Of a stretch of DNA of 64,000 bases, positions 48,421-61,456 are shown in pieces (position 1 is the first letter of the stretch; each line of letters begins with the position of its first letter). Origin of the DNA: Patellaria atrata CBS 101060 (Eukaryota; Ascomycota; Dothideomycetes; Patellariales; Patellariaceae). The stretch covers positions 1,611,038 through 1,675,037 of the forward strand of contig MU006091.1 in NCBI GenBank assembly GCA_010093705.1, in the 5' to 3' direction. The notes below the pieces were generated by a model. It saw only the letters and a program-made list of their open reading frames with translations. It did not search any database and was not told the DNA's origin. A program made the position numbers and the translations under genes.

Positions 48421-49798
48421 ATGCAACCTTCCGTGCTGCTCCTTCTCTCCTGTGCCTGGCTCACTGCTTCCAGAGCGACGTCTGAGCATGAAGTGCCCCC
48501 ATGTCAACCCAAAGTCACGCTCCCCGGCGGCTCCGTAGTCAGCGGAATCATAGACGGTAACTACTCCTCCGTCCGCCAATTCCTAGGAGTCCCCTACGCG
48601 CAACCCCCCCTCGGAGAGCTCCGCTGGGAAGCACCGCGCGCAAACCGTTTGCCTCGAACGGTAAACGCGACGGAGTATGGATTGGCCTGCACGCAATTCC
48701 TGCCTAGTGCCCCTAACGCCTATCAAGAAGTCCAGCCTCAGTTCAACAACAGAGATCTCAACTCCTCCGGGGAGGATTGTTTGACGCTGAGTGTATGGAC
48801 CCCTGAACGCGCGAGGAAATTGCCCGTTATGGTGTACCTCTACGGTGGGGGATGGTATACCGGTGGTCAGGACACGCCGTATCTCATTCCTACGCAGTGG
48901 GTGCAGAGGACGAAGGACTTGATCGTCGTTACGCCGAAGTAAGCTTGCTCCGATGGCGTTTGAGTGGGAGGTGTTCTAACGGGGATATAGCTATCGTGGG
49001 AATATCTTCGGTTTCCCTAATGCACGGGGAGTGAAAGATCAGAATCTGGGTCTTCTTGACCAGCGTCTCGCGTAAGATCCGTCCTTCCCCTTATCCTTTC
49101 AAAGCACGTTGACCGAGCATCATTAGGATCGAGTGGGTCAGGGATAACATCAAGGCCTTCGGCGGAGATCCCCGCAAAATCACCATCTGGGGCCCCTCTT
49201 CCGGCGGCATATCCGTCGACATGTACAACTACGCTTGGTACAAAGATCCGATAGTGAAAGGCCTGATCATGCATTCCGGCACCTCGTTCATCGAAGACGG
49301 TATCAGTACCAGGTACTCCAACTTCTCCTACGTTGCGGGCCAGGTCGGCTGCGGCGACACCAGCAGCGCGGAGGAAGAACTCGCGTGCATGAAAACTATC
49401 GATGCGGTCACGCTTGAGACTGTCATCGCGGATCATCTCAATGCAGGAGCGACGCCGGGTCTTGCGTTCGGCCCTTCGGCGGATGAGAAGGTTGTGTTTT
49501 TCAACTATACTGAGAGAGCGCTGCAGGGGAAGCTCATGAAAGTGGTAAGTAGACCTTTATCGATAATATAAGATGAGGGAGGAGACTGAGCGAGCGACAA
49601 GCCGGCCATCATAGGTCTCACCAAGGAAGACGGCGCCGCGTTCGCCCCTTACAACGCCAGCGGGCCCGACCCGACGATCGCCGAATACTGGTTCCTCACG
49701 CTGTTCCTATGCACCTCGTACAAAACCTCCAAGTAAGTTATTTTCACTCCTCCTCATAACTCACCCCCCCCCCTCCCCCCCCCCCCCCCCCCCCCCCC

Positions 49799-49850
<52 letters not shown>

Positions 49851-50234
49851 ACTCAGACAGCACCCCACCCCCTAACCCAAACTCGCAGACTCCGCTCCAA
49901 CGCCGCGATCCCAACCTACCGCTACCTCTACTCCGGCAACTTCAGCAACATATCCCCGGAGCCGTGGATGGGCGCCTACCACGGCGCCGAGATGCCCATG
50001 CTCTTCGGCACCCACGGCAACTTCCGCGGCCCCTCGACGCAGTACGAGATAGCGGTCAGCGAGGAGATGCAGGATACGTGGCGCGCGTTCGCGGAGGATC
50101 CGTGGCGGGGGCTGGGGAAACGGGGGTGGATGAGTTATACGGACAACAGAGATGTAGTGAGGGTTTTTGGAGAGGAAGGGGGCGTGGTGAGGGATGGGGT
50201 GGGTGAGTTGAATCGGTCTGAGGGGATGTGTTAG
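48421..50234 (+). CDS. Secreted type-B carboxylesterase/lipase
   Basis: Five exons: 48421-48938, 48991-49071, 49127-49544, 49602-49732, 49889-50234; 497 residues, near the shorter fungal members. It should hydrolyse carboxylic esters outside the cell; the substrate is unknown. A signal peptide (MQPSVLLLLSCAWLTASRA) is followed by FLGVPYAQPPLGELRWEAP, EDCLTLSVWTP, VMVYLYGGGW (oxyanion loop), NYRGNIFGFP and DQRLAIEWVRDNIKAFGGD. The nucleophile elbow reads WGPSSGG with Ser224, where the family has WGESAGG. The acid is probably in LTKEDG (about 346-350) and the histidine is H414 in GAYHGAEMP. The third intron's acceptor is AAG at 49600-49601, chosen for frame and for the conserved VPAIIG join. 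The fourth intron (156 bases) contains an almost pure C tract. Confidence 0.9.
49763..49848. repeat. Near-pure poly-C tract of about 86 bases inside an esterase intron
   Basis: The tract is C throughout except one T and one AA. It lies between a GTAAGT donor and a CGCAG acceptor. Its true length is uncertain because homopolymers are hard to sequence and assemble. Confidence 0.9.
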
Positions 50235-50550
50235 GGGGTTTTGGTGATGGGGTGGGGTAGGCTCGAGGAGGTGTGGGATGGTGAGGATGGGTCTGGACAG
50301 GTTCGATGGGTCAGAGGGAATTTGAGTGAGTGGTGGCAACGAAACGGACGCTGTGGATGTTGAATATATTTGTGTGGATCTAGCTCGTGGGATTTTCTCC
50401 CCGTTGTTTTTGGTGACATGAGTTCGTTCCTTTATCGTCAAGTTGAAGAACCGTGGTATGCAGCCTTAGGTTGCGGGTGAGCGACGGTTCAAAGTAGGGT
50501 AGGCTTCTCTGGTATATGTCGGTGGAAAGCTGAGGGTGGGATATCGTAAT

Positions 50551-50684
50551 TATGAGTACTCCAATAGAAGTACTGCAAATAGGAGAAAAACCAGGTGGAC
50601 CACTACAAACATAAGTACTACTCTCTTAGATACTCTACCTAGTAAGTACCATCGTTAATGGTGCACCTATTGGTAGTACTCATA
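50551..50684. repeat. Imperfect terminal inverted repeat, 134-base unit
   Basis: The left arm tatgagtactccaatag (50551-50567) is matched by the inverse of ctattggtagtactcata (50667-50684) with a single inserted base. The interior has further GTAC-rich sequence. The size fits a small non-autonomous element or a hairpin; no target duplication was established. Confidence 0.45.
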
Positions 50685-50993
50685 CTAGCGGTGCTAAGTG
50701 AAAGTGAAGATAACCCAAAGTTCAAACAGTTTACTCTAGACGCGTACTACTGAAAGGATAGTTTTGGCTTGGTAATTTTTTTTTTTTTCCGTTTCATGAG
50801 AGCAAACAGTGTTGCTACCCTTCGATCACGAGCGATAGGGGTTGTAGACAAAGCTACGTGGGAGTAACCGATTCATCCAGTGATATAGATGAATATCTAC
50901 AAAAGTCGAAGGGATATTCGGACTTATATCGAATCTGTCGAATTTTGATATCAAGATCATCTGGAACGGAAATGTAGACACTTAGGGCCGCGG

Positions 50994-51012
50994 CCCCCCC
51001 CCCCCCCCCCCA
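50994..51012. repeat. Poly-C run of 19
   Basis: A pure C homopolymer preceded by gccgcgg. It is one of several long G:C runs in the right half of the window. Confidence 0.9.
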
Positions 51013-52848
51013 AATCCCCGAAAGCGAAAGTTCAATCTGAGAATGAGAGCGTCCTTATGTTCTTATCCGGGAATGTCGCAGAGATCGGAGCCTCTATTGA
51101 GAATGATTTTAGAGTTGGGGCACATTGGACGGGATTTCCATTGCGGAGAGCAGCGAAATAAATCACAAATCCCGATGGAATCGGGACGGCCATGAATATT
51201 TCATAGTATCAAAGGAGAGAGCTACGACGGGATAATTGTTCCGAGAAGATCGACTTCCGGATCTCGCGATGGAGCTTCATAAGGTAATTTTGCGCAGTGG
51301 GTAAGATAGCCTGAAGACTTTCCATCACACCGTGTAATTGCCTTTGGATCCCTCTCATAGAAATGAGATGGGTTAGATAGGAATTCTTTGCGGGGATAAA
51401 TGGATGCTGGCCAAACAGTCGATAAGGCATGGTTGGTTAATTGATATCCGATATCAATAGGTCGTGTGTATATCGGATGCATATTTTTTGAAATGCATCG
51501 TGTTACTCAGAATGACGCTAGAATTGGAATGGCGGCATTTATAGTCTGCTGAGTATCCAAGGGGGGCGGAAGTGGATCTCCATATGTTATTTCAGAAGGT
51601 CTTTTCGTGGTATGTAACGCATCCGTCTTCGGTATGTGACTTGTTCATTGCCTATGCAGATAACGCATACTGGGTGGTTAGCACGATGGGACAGATACAG
51701 TCACAGCTATCTACCGCAATTCTTTTTACCCGCTGGGCTTCATGTTCTCCTCATCACCTTCGCTCTCTCGTTAAACATTCTCAACTTCATGAGCGATGTC
51801 CTTCCGTTTCCTTTGGGTGAGATCTCTTTGTGGATTTTGGGAGAAGGAGTTGCCTGGATGATGCACCACAAATACTGGCTTCAAGTACAGGTATGTAGTT
51901 CGGATAGGGTAATAGGATCGTGGTGCGATCGATGGACAGTTGGTCGATGAGCAAGTAAATTTTGACTTGAACTTGGTATGGAAGATGAGCAACGAAGGTA
52001 AGATGAGCAGACTCTTCCTTTAAATTGACGCTGGCGGTTGAGTGACTTCATGGATTATGCCATATTCGGTTCAAAGAGGCTCTGCAGGCATGTCCTGACG
52101 CTTTCCAGAAAGAGAAAGGGGCAATGAAGTGAGGTGGAGGGGGTTTGTACATTGGTTGAAGGATTTTTAGAATTATCTTTTGACTATTAAGATATAGAAA
52201 ATAAGAGCACTGTGAGGAACTTGATAATGAAGTAGTATGGTCCTGTGCTGAATTTATATCTGATGGCGTATTATCTAATCTGCGCTAGAGTTTTAACGGC
52301 TAGTTAGTGATGGAGGTTTCGGCAACGCCAAGCTGGGGGAGGTTGACCCCTCGATGAGTTTTGTTTCACCCCCACACCATTATTGTGTATTTCTGGCGTA
52401 AAGTGAGACCAGATCCCCAAGGGCCAGATGGAGTTGGATCCAGATGGACGATAACTGAAGACGTCAGGAAGTCCCGATGAAACGGGTACTTGATTGTGTT
52501 TTGTCACACAAAAGTCTTTAACTTGTCTCATCATCTCAATGTGCTTTGCGAGTTGATTGAATGTCAAAAAGTGTTTGATCTTGTCTCACCCGAGGCGGAC
52601 AAGAGTAGACGTAACAGTGCAGATGCAGAGCTGGCCTGCTTTGGGAAGCCCGAATTGTGGTGGAATTATTTAACGAAATATATAAGTCTATGATATAGGA
52701 TGTTAATAATGGAGAATTCGGCATGGATACAAGTAAAGGTACAAGTATAATTAGTAGTAGGAGATGAACTGGTTGGCTGGGTCTGCACGACCTGCAAGTG
52801 ATGTGGTTGTATGGCCAGGTCCAAGGATAAAATCACCGTCAAATCTCG

Positions 52849-52879
52849 AAAAGAAAAAAAGAAAAAAAAAAAAAAAAAA
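52849..52879. repeat. A-rich run
   Basis: About 31 bases of A interrupted by three G. No adjacent element body was recognised, so I do not assign it to a retroposon. Confidence 0.8.
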
Positions 52880-53861
52880 GGGCACAAAAGGTCCAAACAC
52901 GCCTTGTGGCTTATTCCGGGGCTTTCGTGCTAAGATCAAGGAAAGTTTTCCCCGTCCTCTGTATGCGACGATCATTGCTGCAAAGATGACTTGCAATCTG
53001 TAGCAGGCTCGCTAACTTCGCTAAGTTGGCAAAACTTATTAGATGGCTAACTGCTGAGAACCGGTAAATGATGGTGATCAAAAGTCGAAGCTGGTCGATT
53101 ACGATCAGTTTATGAGAGGGGAAAGGAGGAAGAGAAGGAGAAGGAGAAGATGGATCTGATGATCTGAGCACGACAGTAGGCAAGCGAACGGATATAAACG
53201 TGGAATTTATCCACCTTCTGCATGCAAGCAAGCGGAGGACGAGTCTGACACACGGTAAACGTTTCGGAGAGAGGATGCGACTAAGACTGGGAGAGAATAC
53301 ACAACGAAGTAGTAGGTAGGCTGTGCAAGGCCAGAGTTATGCTGTAATAATAAACCGTCCAACTACTGCACCTCATTCTGGTTGAACGTAGAACTGGAAC
53401 AGATGAAGATTCTTTTCGTTGGAAGGATGGCAAAAGAAGCAAAAGGGAAGGGACAAGGGACGGCCAAAGGAACTGCCAAAGGAACTTTTTCAGTTTTCTA
53501 AAGGAAAGGAAGGAAGACCCCGATGATCGAAGATGCCTGTAATACTCAAAAAGGTCACCAAGAAACTTTTTGAAATAAGCCCCCATCTCAAATACTCGAC
53601 CAATCAGAATTCATCAAAGGATCGAAAAGATTGGAATTGTCTTTCAATCTGCGGGTCAGCGCATGCTACTGGGCTCACGCTAAACCGTGAGTGTTTAACA
53701 AGGCACAAGAAGGCGGGATACTGCCGCCCAAAGAGCGCAACCGTTGCTGGATTTCGTGGAATTCCCTGTGTCCCGGCTCTTAAGGCTCAGAGCTAGAGCT
53801 CCTTTTGGTCTTGACTTTTCGTTATTAGTCTCGCTAGAGGGTTTTCGTACTTTCAACTTGG

Positions 53862-53887
53862 ACCTTGCACCTTGCACCTTGCACCTT
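53862..53887. repeat. 7-base minisatellite (accttgc), about 3.7 copies
   Basis: Three exact copies of accttgc and a partial one stand in tandem, about 1.2 kb upstream of the SNT1 ATG. No role is visible. Confidence 0.85.
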
Positions 53888-54828
53888 ACCTTAGTTACCT
53901 TGCTGTGAATCGTTCTTTCTTCGCTGCTTCTCGTATCCTTCCTCCTTCATTCTTCCCCCTCAAAACCATCAAATTCGATCAAACCGGCCAATTCACGACG
54001 CCTTCTCTTGCTCGTGGAAGCTCTTGGATTTGACAGCCGTCAACCTTTCAAAACTTACACCACTTTTTCAACCACACCCGTCATTCTTGCTGATTCGCTC
54101 ATTTACAACCTCGCCTCCACGCCTTCTTCTCTTCAACTTACCAACCCTACGCCACGTCAACCAGAAGTTCGAATCGAAAACCCAAGGATCAAATCGAGAA
54201 GATAGCTGTTCGAACGGCTTCCGTTATCTCAGTCAACTGTCATCTTCCGCTACGCATCCAGTCCAGTTGTCAACCAAGCAAGGCCCTGTCGCAACGCTCT
54301 TTTTGACCCGAACAAGTCGGAAAGTTCATCATCGCATCTTTAGGCAACGGGCAACGGGAAACGGGGAAACGCAAAAGGCAATCTCGAAGAAATCGTAGTT
54401 TCTCCTAGCAAAGAACAAAACGCTCCAGCGGTTTCAGCTGGGTACATCAGCCAGGGTTGTGTGGGCGTCACACCAAATCCGCAAGTTACAGAAACAGGCG
54501 CTGCACATCCACACAACATCCATTCCACCACCTTCAGTCAGGGCTCCGGGCCCAAGTTCAAAGCAGAGACTAAAGATCGGCTCGTTGATGCGGCTGCACC
54601 TCCCGCAAAGGCTGCTTAACTTGGCTCGTGCGTCCACGCTACCAACCCTTTCAACTTTTGACCTTTAACCTCGACAACGCTAAGCTCTATTCGGTCCATA
54701 CCCCAAACACCATCTATTTGTGGTTGACTCCAGACGTCGGATAGATCAATTTTCAACTCGACCACACGTGTAAGGACGAGTAGCCTTTCCATTACAACCT
54801 GTTCCTTGTATCCTGGTTCGCCATAGTC

Positions 54829-54928
54829 NNNNNNNNNNNNNNNNNNNNNNNNNNNNNNNNNNNNNNNNNNNNNNNNNNNNNNNNNNNNNNNNNNNNNNNN
54901 NNNNNNNNNNNNNNNNNNNNNNNNNNNN
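54829..54928. other. Assembly gap (100 N)
   Basis: Exactly 100 N characters, a conventional size for a gap of unknown length. It falls about 130 bases before the SNT1 start codon, so some of that gene's leader is missing. Confidence 0.99.
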
Positions 54929-55057
54929 TTTCCCGCACTTCACATTGGCTTCCGTAAGAATATCTCTTGCGACAACACTGGCTAATCAACTTCACATCAT
55001 CACCTTGGGGAACCGGAGGGGTATCTGCACCATATGTAACGCCGACCTTCAGTTGCG

Positions 55058-58000
55058 ATGTCTTCACGCTCTCAACAATTTCCAGCATCGCGGCCGCCGC
55101 GAGAACGTTCTCCGCCAAGGCAGCATCCTTTTTCCGATAGACGTCCCTCTGGTCCCCAAGGTGATAGTTATCCCTCTGGTGGAGACTCTTATAGAGGTAG
55201 TAGATACCATCAAGATTCCTCTTCAAGCATAGATAGAGCTGTACCTCCAAGTGGACCGAGGGCACAAGCAGACACCTTCCGATCCTCTGGTGTTGGCTCA
55301 TCTTTGCCCTCCGGTCCGCGGGGATCTAATTACCCATCGCGTGTAGAAGTTCGCGATTTTAGGAACGCACCGCCGCTGTCTGATACGCGCGATAGACAAT
55401 GGAGAGACCGTGACCGCGATCGTGATTTTGATCGTAGGCGTAATTCTCCCCCAAGAAGATCTCCTTCACGCCTCCCCCGTGAGTTAGACATTGGTAGGGC
55501 TAGACGGGATTCACGAGATGGACCGCCTTCTGCCGGCTCGACATACTCTGATCCTCCACCCAATTCCCTTGCCCCTCACGGGCGAGGCGGATTTAGAGGA
55601 GGTCGAGGTCGAGGGGGTGGTGACTGGGATCGCGGGCGCGATCATTATGATAACCGAAATAGTTTTCGTCCCCGAAGTAGATCTCCAAGACCACGTTGGG
55701 AAAAGGAAACCATTCGTGATGAACGTGACATAGATCGTCGAGAAGACAGTCGATTTGATCGTCGAGACGATGATCGAAGAACATGGAGGGATGAACGGGA
55801 TCGAGAAAGAGAGAGGGAACGGGAAACTGATCGATTTAAGCGGGAATCTGGTCCGCTACCTCGAACTGACACTTGGCATCCACCGGGAGCGTCTGACCAG
55901 CGGCATGTCGGTGGAACATCTACGGGACAATCAACACCGACTTCGACCGTACCTCAATCTAATCAAACGCACTGGGAATCCAATCGAGATCTAACCACCT
56001 CGAGACGAGCATCGATCGCTCCCCCGGTATCAAGCACGAAAGACCCGCGGAGGGAGTCAGACAAGCCTGATTTAATACTTAGACGAGCAGATCCTACGCG
56101 AGATCGGTACACTGGTCCCGCCCCGTCCCCACCACCGCAAGCGCCCCAGGTACCAGCATTTGGCTCTGTTTCCATAAGGCCTCCCAACCCTGGCGCCCCG
56201 ACTTCGAATGTATGGAGGGCTCCTCACGTCGAATCTAAACCTACCGTCCCCGCTGCATCTACAGTCTCTCAACTAGGTAATAAGGGACCGCCAACCGCTC
56301 CGAAAGCACAACTGGCAGCAACACCACCTACCGGTCCGAAAGCGGAGCGTGTCCCTGATAGACCAAGTTCAGATCAAAAACAGCTCAAGTCCAACGTAGA
56401 AGAGGGCAAGACAAAAGATGTCTTTTCTATCCCTACCGCTGTGGCTTCAGCTCCTGTGGCAAGCAGACAGACGATTGTTGCACCACCACCACCACCACCA
56501 CCACCACCACCACCAATCTCACCGAAAGTGTCACAATCTATCGAACCGCCAACAGGACCAGCTGCGATGACAAGATTACCCCCTTCTGGCCCTGCTAATG
56601 TCCCCCCTATAGGTCCAAGATCCCATGTGTCTCCTCAGCCTTTCGGTAAGATCCAGCAGTCATCTGCGATTGAACGCGATATTCCCGCTACAACCGTCCC
56701 AACAGGGCCAAGGATGAGTAATATCTTCAGCACTTCTCCTAAGAGCTTAGGTGCAAATATACCCACGGGCCCAAAGGCAGAAAGAGCTCCTCAGATACCC
56801 TCTCGTTCTGCCATGTTAGCTGGTTATGAAAGGCCCCCACCTGTTGCACCACGGCAACCTGTAAGAAGTAATCAATGGATTCGTCCTGGTGCACCTTCTT
56901 ATAATAGGAACTTACCAATCATCCCCGCTAAGAGAGATTTCAGTGGTGAGGAAAAGCCCCCGAGTATACCCATTTCGCCGAAAGCGCACAACACTGCGCA
57001 CACGCAGGTATCACACTCACTTGAAGCGCCACAAAAGAACACCACGCAAGAGTCTATATCCTCGGAATATGATATTGCCAAACGTCGACAGTCTATGCCC
57101 ACCATTTCCAGCATCTCCATCCCTCAACCAGATGACACGGTGGCTCAAAAGGATGACGAGGCTATGTCTGATATCGTAAAATTCAGGAAGGAGAGTCATA
57201 CGAGTACAACCATTGCTTCCGATGCACCTAAACCAGCGGATGATGGTAGCGCGGACGAGGACACCATGGATCTTGATGAAGATGACTTCGCTGAGATCGA
57301 AGCTAGATTCAGTCGGGAGAAAGCACGCTTAGAGTCCCGAAAGACGGATTTGAGTTCAAGACATCTTCGTGCCACTACACCGCTTGAGCAGTTGAGCATG
57401 CTTGCATATATTGAAGCATATGACCTCCCAACTCTTACATCGCCAGTAGAATCAAACCATCCAGCAGCGATACGCGTACCGCAGGATACTGACATGGCTG
57501 GTACGGAAATAGTGACGCCGAAAATTGAGGAGGCGGAAGACGTGATAATGGAGGATAACCTCACAATCCATCAGGACTCAGTCGACCGCGACTCCACCCC
57601 AGGTTTGGAAACTTTACCTTTCCTAGCCAAAGGCCCTCCCACTCCGGTGTCAGACCTAGATCAAGAGAATGCCGCCAGAAGAGAAGCGATGAGAGAGGCG
57701 ATGACCGCGAAGCTTGCACAGATGCAGGAACGAGAATCAACAGTTCACGACGATATGCGATCGGCGTATGCGCAGTCATACCGTGAATGGCGTATGCAGG
57801 CGTTACTGTTAGATCAAGAGAGGATGGCTGAGAAAGAGAGACAACAATCGCTAGAGCCGGTGCCGGCAGTAAGTAGTGAAATTGTTGCGACACCGGCGGT
57901 TACTCCTGCGGCGGAGGGTAGACGTTCTCATAAATTCAGCAGCGAATACGAACTTAACCTCGCGATGGAACAGTCTAAACGAGAGCATGAAGAAATGCAG

Positions 58001-61000
58001 GCCAAGAAAGATCTGGAGTCCAAGCAAGCTCAGGCTGATTTCGAAAGAGAAGCGGTTATACTTGCGCTTTTCGAAGAAAATGACGCAGCAAAGCGAAAGT
58101 TTATCGATACAAACCATCTTCGCGAGCCTGGCTCGGGCTTGAATGTCTTTGAATACGAACCACCCAAAGATGTGCTGACAGAGGAAGAACACAAGGCATT
58201 TGTCCAGGCTTATGCAGCATATCCCAAGTTATTCGGCAAAATGGCAGAGCAGTTACCCGGTCGAAGCTACAAGGAGTGCATCGTTCACTACTACTCCACA
58301 AAGTGGAATAATGAGTACAAGAATGTGATGAAATCACGCAAAGGTAAGGGTAGAGGGAAGGGCGCGCGTCTTGGGAGAGGTCGATCTACAGCTATTGCTG
58401 CCGATGTCAAAACTGGTGCAGAGTTTGAAGAGCTCAACGGACAGACCTTGGCAGTTACTGATAGTGGTCGTCCCCGAAGAGCTGCTGCGCCAACTTTTGG
58501 AGAGAAAGACTCTGAGGTCGAGCAGAACACTCCTTTACCAACTCCTGGCAGAGTGCGGGAGAACGGACAGGAGAAACCGAAACGTGGCAAAGGTGTTAAA
58601 GAAAAGAGTACTAGGAAAGGGAAAGCGCAACCTCTCGCAGCGGCTCCCACAGCTTCCCCACAGAAAGTTGACAAGCCCAGGAAAGAGACGACACAACCAA
58701 CAATCAAGACCGAAGAACCTCTCAGAGCTCTTCCGCGAACGAACGAAGAATCTGCGTTGCTTAGTAACCTTCATGTTGTCCGCGCAGTTGAACGACAGTC
58801 TTACTTTCCCGAAGAACCCATTCAACAAGTACAGCCGATTTCAACTCTTTCGGAACGTCCGAAGTCCAGTATGGCTCCTCAACGAGCCAGTGCATCAAGT
58901 TATTGGTCTGTGCAAGAGCAGACGGATTTCCGTAAGAATGTGGCTCATTTTGGGACCGACTACCCTGCAATTGCTAGTCATATGGGTACTAAGACCGCAA
59001 CGATGGTGAGTATACTCTATGGCGCCTTTTTATATGAGGGTGATGATTTCACGGTTTTTATTTCCTATACTGATAACTCATTTTTGTAGGTCAAGAATCA
59101 CTATCAGCGCCTGAAGGAAAGCGGCAACGAGCCCGAAGTCGTCAGACTAGCCGAACTAGCAGACGAGAGAAGACGAAATGGAGAAGACATGGGACCACCT
59201 CCTGCGCCAACACAGCCGGTGAAGCGTCGCTATGATACCACCCAGACCGCAGCACCTCGTCCTCTTGCTCCTAATCCTGAAGTGGTGGTTGATGTTGAGA
59301 ATCCTCCTGCGACTCAGCAAAGCCCACGGAACGCATCGTCGCCTCCTCAATACTCGGCGTCACGGCTTCCAACTCTGGCTCAAGCTGGTCCAGCACCAAT
59401 CCAAGGACGAATTGAACAGGCTCAATCTCAACCACCTTCTCGTCCCGAGCCTCACCAGCAGCCCATGGTATCACAACATCATCGGTCTCAGCAGAATCCA
59501 CCAGGACCTCGTTTAGGTTTCTTCACTGATGAACGGCCGGAGAGTCGACCTCACATCCACGGTACTCAACCCACCCAACAACCCGTACGTCAGTCGATTC
59601 AAGCTACGGAACCTGCCCAGAGACCGTCGCAACACCAGCGTAGTCCCAGTCAACGTGGGAGCAAAGACAATAACTACAGGCCACTGTTCATGCATCACCA
59701 TCGTGAGGATTCCGGTTCTAATAGATTCTCGCATGTATCCCAGGAACGTCTCTCGCAAGGACTTCAGCATGCTCCTACTGTTCAACAAAGACCTCAGCAG
59801 CCTTCATCCACGTTTCAGGCCCGACCGTCTATGGCTGCAGAGACAGTCGTTCCGACCGAACACCGTCAACCGGCATCAGAACAAGCGAGTATTCAACCAC
59901 GACAATCCCAATCCAGTCTTCGCCACTTGATGGAGGCCTCTGCTCAGACTGTGCAAACGCCACCATCTCTTCATAACACTCCGAGACAAGTCCTGGCGGC
60001 CTCTCCGCCCAATGAGGAGATTCGTTCATTCCCCCCGCCTCCAGTCCAAGTACAGCAACAACCCCAGCCGCAGCAGACACCCTTACCATCCTTAGCCGCC
60101 ACAAGCTCGTTGCAACCTACGCCTAACCCAACCCCTCGTCCTCCAGAACCCAGGAAGACTTCAAATCTTGCTTCATTGCTCAACGCTGAGCCCGAAGATC
60201 CGATACCAAAGAAACGATATCCAGAGCCAGCTCAACCTCAAGCCAATCCTTCATCTTTGCATAAGGAGAGCTCTACACCTACTCAGGCGCAACCCCCTCA
60301 AGGGCTTCGTTACGATGATCAGTACTATCATGACCAACGTAGTTTGCAAAGCCAGTCATACTCCCGACCTTCTTACACACCTCATGCGCACCAACAGCAA
60401 CCCCACCAGCAACATCAACAGTTGTCCGCCCAACATACTTCTCGCCCTGATCTGCCCACCCGCGAGCACGCCATTCAGCATCCACCTCCCATGCGTGATC
60501 CATGGCAACCACATCGGTCGTTCTCCCAGCCAAATGCTCCCCAATCAAGTTCTCCTCATCCACAGCAGGCGCAGTCAGCATTTCCTCGGGACTCTAGACC
60601 AGTAGTATTCGATCATCGTGTGAGTATCCTCGGATCTCTAAATACTCAGCCGCGCCATAATCCATCCCCTCCACCAGCGCATAGCTATTCTCATTCCAGG
60701 ACCAACTCCTACTCTCAACAGCCTCCTCAACATCATCCGCCGCAGCATCCAGCCCAGCATCCGGCCCAACGTCCACCTACTCATCCCCCACCTGGTGAAC
60801 CGGCAGAGCATGTCTTGGCGCCAAATCCTTATGCACAGCTTCAACCTCCGACTCAACAATCATCACAAGCGCATGCACATTTACAAGGTCGTGTCCCGCA
60901 GAGTGAATCGGCATATGGATCAAGTCAAAATCATCCATATGCATCTACACCTTCGCATGACCCACCAGTTCGCGGTGTGGCCAGTGTTCTGACAATGGAA

Positions 61001-61456
61001 CGTGAGCGGCCACGGATCATAGATGCAGAGCGCAGTGGTGAGCGAGAGAGCTTGGATATGCTCAGACGCGATCGTGAGCGAGAACCTTTGCGCTTTGGAC
61101 AACATACCCCACAACCTCCACTTCACGAACATCAGGGAATATATCCTCCACCAAACGATCGTCATACACCCTTGTCGCGCGGTATTGGTCACCCTCCGCC
61201 ACCACCTCCAGGGCATGAGCGCGAGCATAGACCTATGGATCCTAGAGAGCATATGCTAAGACATCAACACGACGATAGGGCAGTCAGGGATGCGAGAGAG
61301 CGCAGTCAGAGGGAAAGAGAGCAAATATTTGCGAGGGAGGATGAATTGAGGAGGCTTCACGAGCAGCGCATTATGCTGGACAGAGAGAGAGAAAGACAGG
61401 AACAAGATCAGAGGTTCAGGGATCAGATGATGAGAGAAGGCGCGTACAGGAGATGA
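55058..61456 (+). CDS. SNT1: Snt1/NCoR-like SANT-domain corepressor
   Basis: Two exons, 55058-59005 and 59090-61456; 2,104 residues. Snt1 is the scaffold of the Set3 histone deacetylase complex, the fungal counterpart of NCoR/SMRT. The N-terminal third is low-complexity: Arg/Ser/Pro, then an Arg/Asp block, repeated PTGPKAER-like motifs and a run of 12 prolines near residue 480. A predicted helix/coiled region (about 860-1030) precedes SANT1 (about 1037-1090: TEEEHKAFVQAYAAYPKLFG, LPGRSYKECIVHYYSTKW). SANT2 (about 1280-1330: SYWSVQEQTDFRKNVAHFG, DYPAIASHMG, VKNHYQRL) spans the single 84-base intron. The C-terminus is Gln/Pro/His-rich and ends in a basic/acidic helix (REREQIFAREDELRRLHEQR). The first ATG after the gap was used. 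An upstream exon hidden by the gap is possible. Confidence 0.92.

Larger units (their letters stand above)
50235..55057. other. Long intergenic region, probably including the SNT1 leader
   Basis: These 4.8 kb lie between the esterase and SNT1. They contain a short inverted repeat (50.55-50.68 kb), homopolymer runs of C and A, a 7-base minisatellite at 53862-53887, and one assembly gap. From about 53.9 kb to the gap the plus strand is C/T- and CA-rich with many short open frames, as in a long fungal 5' leader. No gene is supported. Confidence 0.5.

Noticed and set aside
52849-52879. A-rich run as the tail of a LINE or SINE
   Set aside because: No element body, reverse transcriptase sequence or target duplication next to it.
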